64,000 nt of DNA from Burkholderia contaminans (GCF_029633825.1 NZ_CP090640.1:1054001-1118000); one strand, 5' to 3'; shown: positions 39,201 to 48,184, counted from the first letter of the stretch. Numbers and translations: made by a program. The notes: generated by a model from the sequence alone, not told the origin.

Positions 39201-39286
39201 TACGATTCCTGGCCGCGGAACAGGTCGCAGACGGCGTCGATCGCCTCGCGCTGGTAGTCGAGATCCGCTTCGAAATGCAGCCGCAT
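36260..39286 (-). CDS. res: Type III restriction enzyme Res subunit, nuclease motif atypical
   Basis: A 1008-residue superfamily 2 helicase-nuclease. It starts at ATG 39286, overlapping the mod stop (ATGA). Walker A is E-T-G-T-G-K-T (residues 100-106) and Walker B is V-I-V-D-E-P-Q. The central part has helicase motifs including F-S-H-S-A-L-K-E-G-W-D-N-P-N-V. The C terminus holds H-P-D-W-A-V-L ... L-Y-F-V-V-D-T-P (residues 951-953 D-T-P); family members normally have E/D-x-K here (F-V-V-E-T-K-G), so the catalytic lysine seems to be missing. It would act with Mod to cut after translocation; cleavage is doubtful in this copy. The N-terminal start upstream of 39286 lies in another frame and is unsupported. 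Confidence 0.92.
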   Translation of the reverse strand: MRLHFEADLDYQREAIDAVCDLFRGQESYRGDFSVLANAAPGTTAAAQGSLGFAVSEQGVGNRLSLTDDALARNLADVQLRGGLPPSGLPGSRDFTVEMETGTGKTYVYLRTIFELNRRYGFTKFVIVVPSIAIKEGVHKTLAITEDHFRALYAGVPYDYFLYDSAKLGQVRHFAASAAIQIMVMTVAAINKKEINNLYKDSEKTGGEKPIDLIRATRPIVIVDEPQSVDGGLEGRGREALAAMAPLCTLRYSATHVDRHHMVYRLDAVDAYERKLVKQIEIASAIVEDAHNKPYVRLVGVSNRRGAISARIELDVATTAGVKRQIVSATDGDDLERLTKRALYAGLRIGEVHAVKGAEYVELRHPEGEAFLSLGEAFGDIDTLAVQREMIRRTIREHLDKELRLAERGVKVLSLFFVDSVERYRRYDENGMPVKGDYALIFEEEYARAARVPAYRALFDGVDVALEVGRAHNGYFSIDRKGGWTDTSESSAAARENAERAYGLIMREKEALLSFDTPLKFIFSHSALKEGWDNPNVFQICTLRDIQTERERRQTLGRGLRLAVDQDGERVRDPGVNTLTVIATERYESFAENLQKEIEADTGIRFGIVEEHQFAALPVQESDGPAHALGTELSRVLWNHLHEQGYVDAQGKVLDRLKDALRQSALVLPEAFEMLRAPIVATLRKLSGRFAVRNADERRAIALRRDASGKAVVFGEDFRALWDRIRHRTVYRVEFDNAKLVRDCAAALHAAPDIARARLQWRKAEIDIGKAGIEAIEVAGAGTVLLDEGELPLPDLLTELQDRTQLTRRSLATILADSGRLEDFRVNPQQFIAVAADAINRCKRHALVAGIAYRKLGERHVHALESFESEALTGYLRNLRPDAQKSIHEAVVCETDAERAFADALEAHDGVKLYAKLPAWFRVQTPLGSYHPDWAVLAEQDGGERLYFVVDTPNADGNVPSEHERAKLACGEAHFRALVDGDGAARFVRVRQADALFEPAAPLAGAGR

Positions 39287-41304
39287 CACAGGCTCCGCAC
39301 GCGCTTCACGCCGTGCTGTTCGAGCAGCGCGGCGAGATTGAGCTTCGCGACGTCGTCGACGAAGCCGCTGTCGCGGAACAGGCACGTGACGTCGTGCGTG
39401 GTGCCGGTCGCATCGAGCAGGTCGACGATGCCGTCGGCGAGCGGCCCCGCGTCGTCGCGCGAAATGCGCGCGTCGAAGCACGCGACGATCGAGCGGCCGA
39501 TCAGGTGCACGGTCTTGCCGGCCACCTGGTGATGCTCGACCGGCGTGCACAGGTCGAGGCCGAGCTTCAGCGTCAGCTCGGCGAGCAGGTCGTCCTCGGT
39601 GCGGCCGGTCTTCACGTGCTCGACGGATGCGAAGAGGGCGTGGTCGAAGTCGTCGCGGCGCGGGTCCCACTCGATCACGTTGGTCGTGTCGAGCCGGTAC
39701 ACGCGAAAGCCGAGGTCGCCATAGCTTTCCGGATAGTCGCGCGCGACCTGCTGCGCGGCGCGGCGCAGGCGTTCCTTCGTGATTTCGGCGAGCGTCAGCG
39801 GCTTCTTCAGCTTCGCGCAGAAATCGGCGGCCGCCGTCTGCGTCTTGTCGCGCCGGTCGAGCGCCTCGGGCAGCTGCACGAGGATGTAGCGGCGCGCGCC
39901 GCCGTCGGTCGCGTTCACCTGCATCACCGCGTGGCCGGTCGAGCCGGAGCCGGCGAAGCAGTCGAGCACGATGTCGTCGCCGCGCGTGCACCAGCCGATC
40001 ACGGCGGCCGCGAAGTCGACCGGCTTCGGCAGGTCGAACGGGATGCCGAGCGTCTTCAGCAGCGCGTCGTCGGAGCCCGCGAACGGCAGCACCGACGGCA
40101 CGTTCTCGTACATGTTCTCGTCGAGGTAGTAGATCCGCTGCGGCTGCGTGGTTTCATCCGGGCCGAATTCGATCTGGCCGCGCTCGAGCAGCGCCTGCAT
40201 CGTCGCGGGCGGGTTGCGCCAGCCGCGCGCCGGCATCGCGCACGGCTTGCCGGTGACCGGATGGATCAGCGGCGTGAAATATTCGTCCGGCGCCTTCTTC
40301 TTGTTCGGCCAGGCCATCGACACGAGGCGGTACACGCGGCCTTCCGCCGACAGCCGGTCGTACATCACCTCGCCGCCGGACAGGTTGGTCTGCGCCTTCA
40401 TCCACGCGCGGTACGCCTTCTGCGCGTCCTTCGCGTTGCCGCTGCGGTACACGGCGTCGTGCGCGGCGTCGAGCATGCGCTGCGCATTGCGCTTCGGGCG
40501 CTTGAGCGGCGCCTGTTCGAGCAGCGTCTCGGCGTTGCGTGCGAACAGCACCAGCGATTCGTGCTGGTACGCGACGCCGCGCGCGTCGCCCTTCGGGTTG
40601 CGCTTGTCCCACACGGCCACGCCGAGCTCGTTCTCCTCGCCGAAGATCTCGCGCAGCATCAGCACGAGCGCATGCACTTCATGCTCGTCGATGTGCACGG
40701 CGATCAGCCCTTCGTCGGACAGCAGCGCGTGCGCGAGCTTCAGGCGCGGATACATCATGTTCAGCCAGTCGGTGTGGAACCGGCCGTTCGCCTCGGTGTT
40801 GGTGCTGCGCTTCACGCCGCCCTGGGTCTGCCCGGTCATCGCCAGGTAGTGGCGGATGCTGTCGCTGAAATCGTCCGGATAGACGAAATCGCTGCCGGTG
40901 TTGTACGGCGGGTCGATGTAGACGAGCTTCACCTTGCCGGCGTAGCTCTTGTGCAGCAGCTTCATCACGTCGAGGTTGTCGCCCTCGATCACCAGATGGC
41001 GCGTGTCGTCCCACGCGACGCTGTCGTCGGGGCAGGGTCGCAGCGTGCCCGTCGACGGCGTGAGCGCCGCCTGGCGCGCGCTGCGCTTGCCGTGCCAGTG
41101 AAAGCCGTAGCGCTCGTCGGCGTCGCCGACCGTGCGGTCGCCGACCAGCGCCTTCAGCACATCGACGTCGACCGACGCGCCGCCGGGGCCTTCGGTCACG
41201 AGTTCGGGGAACAGCGCCTTCAGGCGCGCGACGTTGTCGGCGGTGAAATCCGTCGACATCGCCTGCGGGCTGGCCGCATCGAGTTTCTGCATCGTCTTTT
41301 CCAT
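39286..41304 (-). CDS. mod: Type III restriction-modification methylase Mod
   Basis: A 672-residue N6-adenine methyltransferase of the beta class. The catalytic motif D-P-P-Y-N-T-G-S-D-F lies at residues 131-140, ahead of the SAM motif D-C-F-A-G-S-G-S-T-G-H-A-V near residue 445, the order of the beta class. The variable central region would recognise DNA. Together with Res it forms a type III system; without Res cleavage it would act as a modification enzyme. It starts at ATG 41304; M5 (41292) is an alternative. It is coupled to res by a 4-bp overlap. The operon is G+C-rich like the core genome. Confidence 0.95.
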   Translation of the reverse strand: MEKTMQKLDAASPQAMSTDFTADNVARLKALFPELVTEGPGGASVDVDVLKALVGDRTVGDADERYGFHWHGKRSARQAALTPSTGTLRPCPDDSVAWDDTRHLVIEGDNLDVMKLLHKSYAGKVKLVYIDPPYNTGSDFVYPDDFSDSIRHYLAMTGQTQGGVKRSTNTEANGRFHTDWLNMMYPRLKLAHALLSDEGLIAVHIDEHEVHALVLMLREIFGEENELGVAVWDKRNPKGDARGVAYQHESLVLFARNAETLLEQAPLKRPKRNAQRMLDAAHDAVYRSGNAKDAQKAYRAWMKAQTNLSGGEVMYDRLSAEGRVYRLVSMAWPNKKKAPDEYFTPLIHPVTGKPCAMPARGWRNPPATMQALLERGQIEFGPDETTQPQRIYYLDENMYENVPSVLPFAGSDDALLKTLGIPFDLPKPVDFAAAVIGWCTRGDDIVLDCFAGSGSTGHAVMQVNATDGGARRYILVQLPEALDRRDKTQTAAADFCAKLKKPLTLAEITKERLRRAAQQVARDYPESYGDLGFRVYRLDTTNVIEWDPRRDDFDHALFASVEHVKTGRTEDDLLAELTLKLGLDLCTPVEHHQVAGKTVHLIGRSIVACFDARISRDDAGPLADGIVDLLDATGTTHDVTCLFRDSGFVDDVAKLNLAALLEQHGVKRVRSL

Positions 41305-41538
41305 CGGAGCCCGGCCGCGCGCGCCAGGACGTCGGGCGCGCTCGCGGCACCGGCGGCAATGGCCGCCCGGGCAAACCCGAAACGCTATCGAGTCGGTCGG
41401 CGCAGGTCAAGCACCGATGTGGGCCGAACGTGCGGGTATCGGCCGCGATCGCCCGCCGGACGGGCCGCAAGCGGCTTCAGGCGGGTTGTCGCATGGCCGG
41501 CCGGCGGGGGGCTGGCGGGCGTCCCGGGCGCGTTCGGA

Positions 41539-41585
41539 AAAAGACGAAAAAAAGGGCACGGTCGGCGCCAAGCGCCGGCGTGCCC
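41539..41585 (-). terminator. Terminator of the porin gene
   Basis: GGGCACG pairs with the GTGCCC region around an inner GGCGC/GCGCC stem (41554-41585). The minus strand continues with TTTTTTT and TTTTT. Confidence 0.8.
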
Positions 41586-41640
41586 GCACGGAGAATCCCG
41601 GGTGGAGGATGCGGCGGAGCCCGTCGGGCCCCGTTTCAGG

Positions 41641-42771
41641 TCAGAAGCGCGTGCGGATGCCCGACGTCAGTTCGAGCTGGTTCTTCGCGCCGAACGTCGA
41701 CGACACCGTGTAGCCGCCATGCAGCTTCATGTAGTCGCCGGCCAGGTACACCTCGGTGCGCTTGCTCAGGTGATAGAACACCGACCCGTAGATCGTTTCC
41801 TTGAAGCCGTTGGCGACGCCGTTGGTCAGGCTGAACGCGCCGAGGTTCGCATTCGGCGTGAAGCCGTCCGCGTTGTTCGCGGCGTTCTTGATGCGCATCT
41901 GCTGGTAGCCGAGCTCGTAGTCGAGCGCACCGGGCGGCGCCACCTTCACCGACACCGTCCACGAATCGTCGTGACGCTGGCCGAGCGGGCCCTGGTCGCC
42001 GTTGTAGCGGAAGTAGCCGGCATTCAGGCGCACGATGCTGAACGTGTAGTTGCCGCCGACCGAGAACGTCTGGTTCCGGAAGCCGTTGTGGTTCACGTGG
42101 TTGTAGAAGCCCGACACGTTGAACGGCCCGCCGTTGTAGCCGAGCGCGGCCTGATACGCGGAGCCGGTCGCGAACGAGGTCGAGTTGCTGAACTGGTAGC
42201 CGGCGCTCGCGAAGATGCCGTTACTGAACAGCTTCTTCCACGCGACGCCGTTGTTGTAGCGCGTGCCGGTCGGGCCGGCCGCGTAGAAGATCATCTGCTT
42301 GAAGTTGTTCGAGTTGGTCCAGCCGCCTTCCTCGGTCGTGAGCTTCGCGGAGCCGTACGGATCGCCGTAGATCGCCGCCGAGTCGCGCGCGATGGTGTTC
42401 TGGAAGCCGGCCGTCAGCTTGCCGAAGCGCTCGTCCTCGACGCCGACCCAAGCATCACGGTCGAAGATCTGGCCTTCGTCTTCCATCTGGCCGTTCGCGA
42501 CCACGAATTCGCTTTCGAGGCGGAAGATGACCTTCGTGCCGCCGCCGATGTCCTCGGCGCCGCGCAGGCCCCAGCGGCTGCCGCTGAACCACGGCTCGCC
42601 TTCGTTGCCCATGCCGATCACGTGATTGCCGTTCGCGTCGGCGTGGGTCCGGTAGGTCGGAAAGCTCAGGTCCATCAGGCCGTAGAGCTGCACGCTCGAT
42701 TGCGCATGCGCGTGGGTGCCGGCGCACAGGCCAGCCGCCGCGATGGAAAGGGCAAGGGTTTTTCGTTTCAA
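41641..42771 (-). CDS. Gram-negative porin (OmpC-like), TTG start
   Basis: A 376-residue outer-membrane porin. The signal peptide (K-R-K-T-L-A-L-S, hydrophobic core, A-H-A-Q cleavage) is followed by the betaproteobacterial porin start S-S-V-Q-L-Y-G-L-M-D. Family features include S-R-W-G-L-R-G-A-E-D, F-R-L-E-S-E-F and the aromatic C-terminal strand ending in F. No ATG lies close enough upstream: the frame is preceded by GGAGGAG and TTG (42769-42771), so the start is TTG, and this is unusual. Substrate preference cannot be read. It has its own terminator and is not in an operon with the downstream two-component genes. Confidence 0.93.
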   Translation of the reverse strand: MKRKTLALSIAAAGLCAGTHAHAQSSVQLYGLMDLSFPTYRTHADANGNHVIGMGNEGEPWFSGSRWGLRGAEDIGGGTKVIFRLESEFVVANGQMEDEGQIFDRDAWVGVEDERFGKLTAGFQNTIARDSAAIYGDPYGSAKLTTEEGGWTNSNNFKQMIFYAAGPTGTRYNNGVAWKKLFSNGIFASAGYQFSNSTSFATGSAYQAALGYNGGPFNVSGFYNHVNHNGFRNQTFSVGGNYTFSIVRLNAGYFRYNGDQGPLGQRHDDSWTVSVKVAPPGALDYELGYQQMRIKNAANNADGFTPNANLGAFSLTNGVANGFKETIYGSVFYHLSKRTEVYLAGDYMKLHGGYTVSSTFGAKNQLELTSGIRTRF

Positions 42772-43052
42772 GATCGTCTCCTCCGAGCTGCCGCATTGGA
42801 ATCTGGTCGTTGGCAGTACGCAATGTATGCCGACTCTTGCCGGCCACAGCGAGAGGGCCGACGCATAGCATCGTAGAGGGGGCAATCCTTCACGACGCTT
42901 TCCCGGAGTAAAGAATCGGATCGGTGAAAACACCGAACGCGCAACGATCGCGGATCGGGCAGGCGGGCGGAAGCAGGCAAGCCGGGGGCGCCGGCATGCG
43001 TCGATGACGTTTCGTGCTACGAATCGGTATTCAGGGCCCGCAAAGCGGCCCG

Positions 43053-43730
43053 TCAGTCCTGCGCGCTCTTCATGCGCAGGATGTAACCCAGCCCGCGCAG
43101 CGTGATGATCTCGGCCGTGCCGCCCGCGAGATGCTTGCGCAGCCGGTGGATGTAGATGTCGATCGCATCGGCGCTCGGCTCGTCGTCGAGCGCGAACACG
43201 CTGTCCATCAGGCGGGCCTTCGACACCGTCTTGTTCTGCTGCAGCATCAGCGTTTCGAGGATCGCGTGCTCGCGGCGGCGCAGCGCGAGCACCGTTTCGC
43301 CGCAGCGGAATTCGCGCGTGCCGAATGCGTAGACGAGATCGCCGCATACGAGCTGCGTCGTGCCGACGCCGGCCTGCCGGCGGATCAGCGCGCGGATCCG
43401 CGCGACCAGCTCGCGCGATTCGAATGGCTTCACGACGTAATCGTCGGCACCCGCGCCGAAGCAGTCGACCTTGTCGTCGACCGAGCCGTGCGCGGTCAGC
43501 ATCAGCACCGGCACGTTGTCGTTGCGGCGCCGCAGCCGCGCGAGCACCTCCTTGCCGCTGATGCCGGGCAGGCGCATGTCGAGCAGCACCGCGTCGTAGC
43601 GTTCGGTCTTCAGCACCGTATCGGCGCGCTCGCCGTCGCCGACGGAGTCGACCGCGAAATCCTCGCCGCGCAGCAGGTTCACGATCCAGTGCGCGAGCTC
43701 GGCGTTGTCTTCGACCAGCAGGAGTTTCAT
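43053..43730 (-). CDS. OmpR-family response regulator
   Basis: A 225-residue regulator. The receiver domain has the acidic pair near residues 7-8, the phosphoacceptor D-M-R in L-L-D-M-R-L-P near residue 51 and the K of V-V-K-P-F-E. The C terminus is a winged helix with R-R-R-E-H-A and Y-I-H-R-L-R-K-H-L. It follows the kinase gene by 13 bp in the same direction, and both follow the ABC transporter genes. It resembles TctD/QseB-type regulators. It probably controls this transporter cluster or the porin downstream. Confidence 0.92.
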   Translation of the reverse strand: MKLLLVEDNAELAHWIVNLLRGEDFAVDSVGDGERADTVLKTERYDAVLLDMRLPGISGKEVLARLRRRNDNVPVLMLTAHGSVDDKVDCFGAGADDYVVKPFESRELVARIRALIRRQAGVGTTQLVCGDLVYAFGTREFRCGETVLALRRREHAILETLMLQQNKTVSKARLMDSVFALDDEPSADAIDIYIHRLRKHLAGGTAEIITLRGLGYILRMKSAQD

Positions 43731-43743
43731 GACGGCCTTCTCT

Positions 43744-45111
43744 TCATTCGTAGGCGGGCAGCCGTACGGTTACGACGATACCGCGATTGCCGGCGCCCGG
43801 CGCGAGCGACGCGCTGCCGCCGTGCGCCTGCGCGATCTCGCGGACGATCGCGAGCCCGAGACCCGAGCCTTCGGTATCGGCCGACACGCGGTAGAACCGC
43901 TTGAATACGTGCGGCCGCGCTTCGGCCGGGATGCCGGGGCCGTTGTCGACCACGTCGAGCACGATCGCGTCGCCGTCACGGCGGGCGCAGACCGTCACGC
44001 AGCCGCCCGGCTGCGTGTAGCGCACCGCGTTGTCGACGAGGTTCATCACCAGCGCGGTCAGCAGGCTGTCGCTGCCCGCGACGTCGAGCCGCTCGCCGAG
44101 GTCGGCCCCGAGATCGATATTGCGCCGCTGCGCGAGCACGATCGTTTCCTCGAGCACGCTCGACACCACGGCCGCGAGATCGACGCGATGGGTCAGCAGC
44201 GTCGACGGCGTCGCTTCCGCATGCGCGAGCAGCAGCAGCTTGTCGGTCACGTCGGCCATCTTGCGGCTGCTGCGCTGCATGCTGTCGAGCACCGCTGCAA
44301 GCTCCGGGTCGTCGTGCCCGCGCCGCTGCGCATACTGGATCTGCGTGTCGAGCACCGCGATCGGCGTGCGCAACTGGTGCGCGGCATCCGCGATGAAGCG
44401 GCGCTGCGTGGCCGTGTGCGTGTTGAGCCGCGCGATGCACTGGTTGATCGCGTCGACGATCGGCCGCAGCTCGTTCTGCAGCCGCTCGGGGCGGATCGGC
44501 TCCAGCTCCATCGGCCCGCGGTCGGCCACGTCGTCCTTCAGCTTCATCAGCGGGCGCATCTCGAAAGTGAGGCCGAGGTACACGAGCCCCATCGCGAGCA
44601 TCAGCATCAGCGACAGGCGCACGAGCTGCGGCCGCCAGATCGTCGCGACCATCGCGCCGTACGAACGCGTCGTCTTCGCGACGACCACCGTCACCGTCTC
44701 GATCTGCCCCTCGTCGTACAGCTGGCGATCGTAGGCCACCGCACGCAGCGGCACGCCGTCGAGCGACGTGTCGTACAGCGTCGGCTCGATGCCGTGCCGC
44801 GCGGGCACGTCGAGCGCCGGCGTGCCCGCGAGCAGGCGGTCGTGGCCGTCGACCACCTTGTAGAACACCGAATCGCGCGACGGCGATTCGAAGATCTCCA
44901 GCGCGGCCGGCGGCACGTCGGCCGCCGGCCGCCCGTTGCGCCATTCGACGTCCTCGCCGATCGTGCGCGCGGACGCGACGAGCGCGCTGTCCTGCACGAG
45001 CGCGGCCGTGGTCCGCGCGGTGTCGTACGACATCGCGCCGGCGATCAGCACGAACACCGCGAGCGGCAGCAGCAGCCACCACAGCAGCCGTCCGCGCAGG
45101 CTGTGCGCCAT
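43744..45111 (-). CDS. Sensor histidine kinase (TctE/QseC-like)
   Basis: A membrane kinase of about 455 residues from the ATG at 45111, preceded by AAGGAG; an ATG at 45177 would add 22 residues. One helix near residues 10-30, a periplasmic sensor domain, a second helix near 160-185, then the H-box A-D-A-A-H-Q-L-R-T-P with the phosphorylated His, N-box L-V-D-N-A-V-R-Y, and G-boxes D-N-G-P-G-I-P and G-S-G-L-G-L-A. Together with the response regulator it forms the last two genes of the ABC transporter cluster. The periplasmic domain likely senses the transported compound. The compound is unknown. Confidence 0.93.
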   Translation of the reverse strand: MAHSLRGRLLWWLLLPLAVFVLIAGAMSYDTARTTAALVQDSALVASARTIGEDVEWRNGRPAADVPPAALEIFESPSRDSVFYKVVDGHDRLLAGTPALDVPARHGIEPTLYDTSLDGVPLRAVAYDRQLYDEGQIETVTVVVAKTTRSYGAMVATIWRPQLVRLSLMLMLAMGLVYLGLTFEMRPLMKLKDDVADRGPMELEPIRPERLQNELRPIVDAINQCIARLNTHTATQRRFIADAAHQLRTPIAVLDTQIQYAQRRGHDDPELAAVLDSMQRSSRKMADVTDKLLLLAHAEATPSTLLTHRVDLAAVVSSVLEETIVLAQRRNIDLGADLGERLDVAGSDSLLTALVMNLVDNAVRYTQPGGCVTVCARRDGDAIVLDVVDNGPGIPAEARPHVFKRFYRVSADTEGSGLGLAIVREIAQAHGGSASLAPGAGNRGIVVTVRLPAYE

Positions 45112-45199
45112 CCTGTTGCGCTCCTTCTCCGAAATGCCGAACCGCGCCGGGAGCGCCGGCGCGGTCGGGTGTGTCATGTCAGGCGTGCGTCTGCGGCGT

Positions 45200-46057
45200 T
45201 CAGAACGCCGCGGGGCGCCACTTCAGCAGCCGCTTCTCGAGCCAGGTCAGCAGGTAGTCGGCAGCCAGCGCGACCACCGCCAGCACGATCATCGCCGCGA
45301 ACACGCCGCTCGCGTTGAACGCGCCCTGGGCGGTGGAGATTAGCAGGCCGATGCCCTGCTTGGAACCCAGGAATTCGCCGACGACCGCGCCGACCAGCGC
45401 GAAACCGAAGCTCACGTGCAGGCTGGCGAGAATCCAGCTCAGCGCGGACGGGATCACGACCGACGTGGTGATCTGCCGGCGCGACGCACCGAGGATCTGC
45501 GCGTTCGCGATCAGGTAGCGGTCGGCTTCGCGCACGCCCTGGAACGCGTTGCCGAACACGACGAAGAACACCATCACGACGGCCAGCGCGATCTTCGACG
45601 CCATCCCGAGGCCCAGCGCGATCACGAAGATCGAGCCGAGCACGACGCGCGGAATCGAGTTCGCGATCTGGATGTACAGGCCGAACACGTCGGCCATCAG
45701 CTTGTTGCGGCCGAGCACGATCCCGCAGATCACGCCGGCCACCGAGCCGATCACGAAGCCGATGCCGGTTTCCTCGAGCGTGACCCACACCTGCGTGAGC
45801 AGCGGGCCCTGCGACGTGCCGTTCACGAACCAGTCCTCGATCTGCGCGAAGATCAGCGTCGGCTGCGAGAAGAAGAACGGGTCGATCCACTTCAGCCGGG
45901 CGGCGAGTTCCCACCCGCCCAGCACGATCACGAGTACGGCGATCCGCAGGCCGATGATCAGTTGCCGGCGGCGGCGCAGGCGGGTTTGAGCGGCGCGCGA
46001 CTCGTCCTCGAGCGACGTTGCCGGAATGGCGGTGGGGGGAAGCGTCATGTCGGTCAT
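45200..46057 (-). CDS. ABC transporter permease (SsuC/TauC type)
   Basis: A 285-residue inner-membrane permease with six hydrophobic helices. The cytoplasmic coupling loop lies near residue 195-215 in the form E-A-D-R-Y-L-I-A-N-A-Q-I-L-G-A-S, the EAA-type motif that contacts the ATPase. It belongs to the nitrate/sulfonate/taurine importer group. It follows the ATPase by 37 bp and precedes the kinase. Usual length. Confidence 0.93.
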   Translation of the reverse strand: MTDMTLPPTAIPATSLEDESRAAQTRLRRRRQLIIGLRIAVLVIVLGGWELAARLKWIDPFFFSQPTLIFAQIEDWFVNGTSQGPLLTQVWVTLEETGIGFVIGSVAGVICGIVLGRNKLMADVFGLYIQIANSIPRVVLGSIFVIALGLGMASKIALAVVMVFFVVFGNAFQGVREADRYLIANAQILGASRRQITTSVVIPSALSWILASLHVSFGFALVGAVVGEFLGSKQGIGLLISTAQGAFNASGVFAAMIVLAVVALAADYLLTWLEKRLLKWRPAAF

Positions 46058-46094
46058 GCTCCTGTCCTTGCGGTCCTTGCCTTGAGCGTATGCG

Positions 46095-46892
46095 TCAGCC
46101 GATCTGCACTTCTTCGCGCAGGTCGTGCCAGATGTCCTTGGAAATTTCGATGAAGCGCGTGTCGTAGCGGATCTCCGACGTGACGCGCGGGCGCGGCAGG
46201 TCGATCTCGTACACGCGCTTGAGCGTGGCGGGCCGCGCGGTCAGCACGAACACGCGGTCGGCGAGCGCGATCGCTTCCTCGAGATCGTGCGTGACGAACA
46301 CGACCGAGCCCTTGTTCGCGGACCACAGCTGCAGCAGCTCGTCCTGCATCAGCGTGCGGGTCTGCATGTCGAGTGCCGAGAACGGCTCGTCCATCAGCAG
46401 GATTTCCGGCTGGTTGATGAAGGTCTGCGCGAGCGCGACGCGCTTCCTCATCCCGCCGGACAGCTGGTGCGGGTAGTGCTTCGTGAACTTGTCGAGGCCG
46501 ACCTTGCGGATCCATTCCTCGGCCTGCGTGTACGCGACGTCCTTCGAGCGGCCGCGAAACAGCGGGCCGGCCGCGACGTTGTCGATCACGTTGCGCCACG
46601 GGAACACGGCGTCGGCCTGGAACACGAAGCCGATGCGCGGGTCGATCCCGTCGACCGGTCGGCCCATCACGCGCACTTCGCCCGTCGCGGGCTTGAGCAG
46701 CCCGGTGATCAGGTTCAGCGTGGTCGACTTGCCGCAGCCGGTCGGGCCGACGATCGCGATGAACTCGCCGCGCGCGACGCTCATGCTGAAGTCGCGCAGC
46801 GCGACGGTGGCCTTGCCTTCCGGCGAAATGAAGCGGCACGACACGTTGCGAAACTCGATCGCCGGTGTGCTCGGGGAGACTGCCTGGTTCAT
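46095..46892 (-). CDS. ABC transporter ATP-binding protein (SsuB/TauB type)
   Basis: A 265-residue ATPase from ATG 46892 (46949 would add 19 unsupported residues). Walker A is G-P-T-G-C-G-K-S-T near residue 51, the signature is L-S-G-G-M-R-K-R near residue 146, and Walker B is I-L-L-M-D-E-P-F-S-A-L-D. It powers the nitrate/sulfonate/taurine-type importer encoded by its neighbours. Confidence 0.94.
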   Translation of the reverse strand: MNQAVSPSTPAIEFRNVSCRFISPEGKATVALRDFSMSVARGEFIAIVGPTGCGKSTTLNLITGLLKPATGEVRVMGRPVDGIDPRIGFVFQADAVFPWRNVIDNVAAGPLFRGRSKDVAYTQAEEWIRKVGLDKFTKHYPHQLSGGMRKRVALAQTFINQPEILLMDEPFSALDMQTRTLMQDELLQLWSANKGSVVFVTHDLEEAIALADRVFVLTARPATLKRVYEIDLPRPRVTSEIRYDTRFIEISKDIWHDLREEVQIG

Positions 46893-47013
46893 CGCATTGA
46901 TCCTGCGGGTGAGGAGGGCGTCGCATCGTGGCGACGCCGGGCCGGTCAACCGGGCCGGAACGGGGAACGCACGGCGGCGGGATCGCCGCCGCCGGCGCCG
47001 CTACCGGGTTCGC

Positions 47014-48018
47014 TTACTTCGCGTTCACGAAATCGTTCGTGAAGGTGCGTGCCAGGTCGATGTGCTTGCCTTTCACCGACGGGTTGAATGCCGACAGCAC
47101 CTTCAGCACGGTCGCCGGGCCGTCGGCCGGCATCTTGCCGTCGGCCGTGTACATCGGCAGCGACGCCTTCAGCGCGCTCACGTACAGCGCCTTGTCCTTC
47201 TGGTAGTCGGCCGGCATCTTCGCGGCGATCTCGTCGGCGCTGTGCGTGTGGATGAACTGCATCGTCTTCGCGAACGCGTGCGCGAGCTTGGTCGCCTGAT
47301 CCTTGTGCGAATCGGCCCAGGCCGACTGCACGTACAGGCTCGCGGCCGGGTAGGTGCCGCCGAGCGCGGCGCGCGTGCCTTCCAGCGTGCGCAGGTCGAC
47401 CAGCACCTTCGCGTCACCCATCTTCTCGAGCGCGGACACCGTCGGCTCCGTCGTCATCCCGGCATCGATGCGGCCCTGCTTGATCGCGGCGATGAAGCTC
47501 GCGTCGGCGCCGACCGGCAGCATCGTGTACTGGGTCGACTGCACGCCGTGCTGCAGCGCGAGGTATTGCGTGAGGAAGCTGGTCGACGAGCCGAGGCCCG
47601 TCACGCCGAGCGTCTTGCCCTTCGCGTCGGCCATCGACTTGAAGGTCGGCGCGGCCTTGGTCGACACCATCTCGACTTCGCCCGGCACCTGGCAGAGCAC
47701 GGCGATCGCCTTCACGTCCTTGCCCTTGCTCTGCAGGTCGACCGTGTGGTCGTAGAAGCCGACCACGCCCTGCACGGCGCCTGCCAGCAGTTCGTTCTCG
47801 GCGTCGACGCCGGCCGGCTGCGACAGCAGCTCGACGTCGAGCCCTTCGGCCTTGAAGTAGCCGAGCTCCTGCGTGAGGCGTGCGGGCAGGTAGATGAGCT
47901 TCGCGATCCCGCCGACCATGATCGTGATCTTGCCGCCGTCGTCGGCGAAAGCGGGTTGAGCGGCAAGCGCGCAGCTCAGGCTGGCTGCAACGGCGAGGGT
48001 GCGCAGGATGGGTCGCAT
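47014..48018 (-). CDS. ABC transporter substrate-binding protein (NMT1/SsuA type)
   Basis: A 334-residue periplasmic protein from ATG 48018. The signal peptide (T-L-A-V-A-A-S-L-S-C-A-L-A-A) has a cleavage site near A-F-A-D. The mature part has the SsuA/NMT1 fold, with L-P-A-R-L-T-Q-E-L-G-Y-F-K-A-E-G near residue 42. It is the first gene of the cluster: binding protein, ATPase, permease, kinase, regulator. The ligand is unknown. Confidence 0.93.
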   Translation of the reverse strand: MRPILRTLAVAASLSCALAAQPAFADDGGKITIMVGGIAKLIYLPARLTQELGYFKAEGLDVELLSQPAGVDAENELLAGAVQGVVGFYDHTVDLQSKGKDVKAIAVLCQVPGEVEMVSTKAAPTFKSMADAKGKTLGVTGLGSSTSFLTQYLALQHGVQSTQYTMLPVGADASFIAAIKQGRIDAGMTTEPTVSALEKMGDAKVLVDLRTLEGTRAALGGTYPAASLYVQSAWADSHKDQATKLAHAFAKTMQFIHTHSADEIAAKMPADYQKDKALYVSALKASLPMYTADGKMPADGPATVLKVLSAFNPSVKGKHIDLARTFTNDFVNAK

Positions 48019-48184
48019 CGGGTCGTCTCCGTTCGTTGTATTCGTATGGCGCGATGCTTGCTGCATCGTCACGACGAGTATAGGGAGACGAAACCTTCCG
48101 CTACCTTTCGCGGGCGGGCGATTCCTTTAGGGGTTTTCCAGCAACGCGGGGCCGGAACAGGCGGGAGAACGGGGAAGGGGGCGC

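Noticed and set aside
39313..42876. 1187-codon plus-strand open frame
   Set aside because: Antisense to mod and the porin. Long antisense frames are expected in G+C-rich DNA, and the translation is Arg/Val/His-rich without domains.
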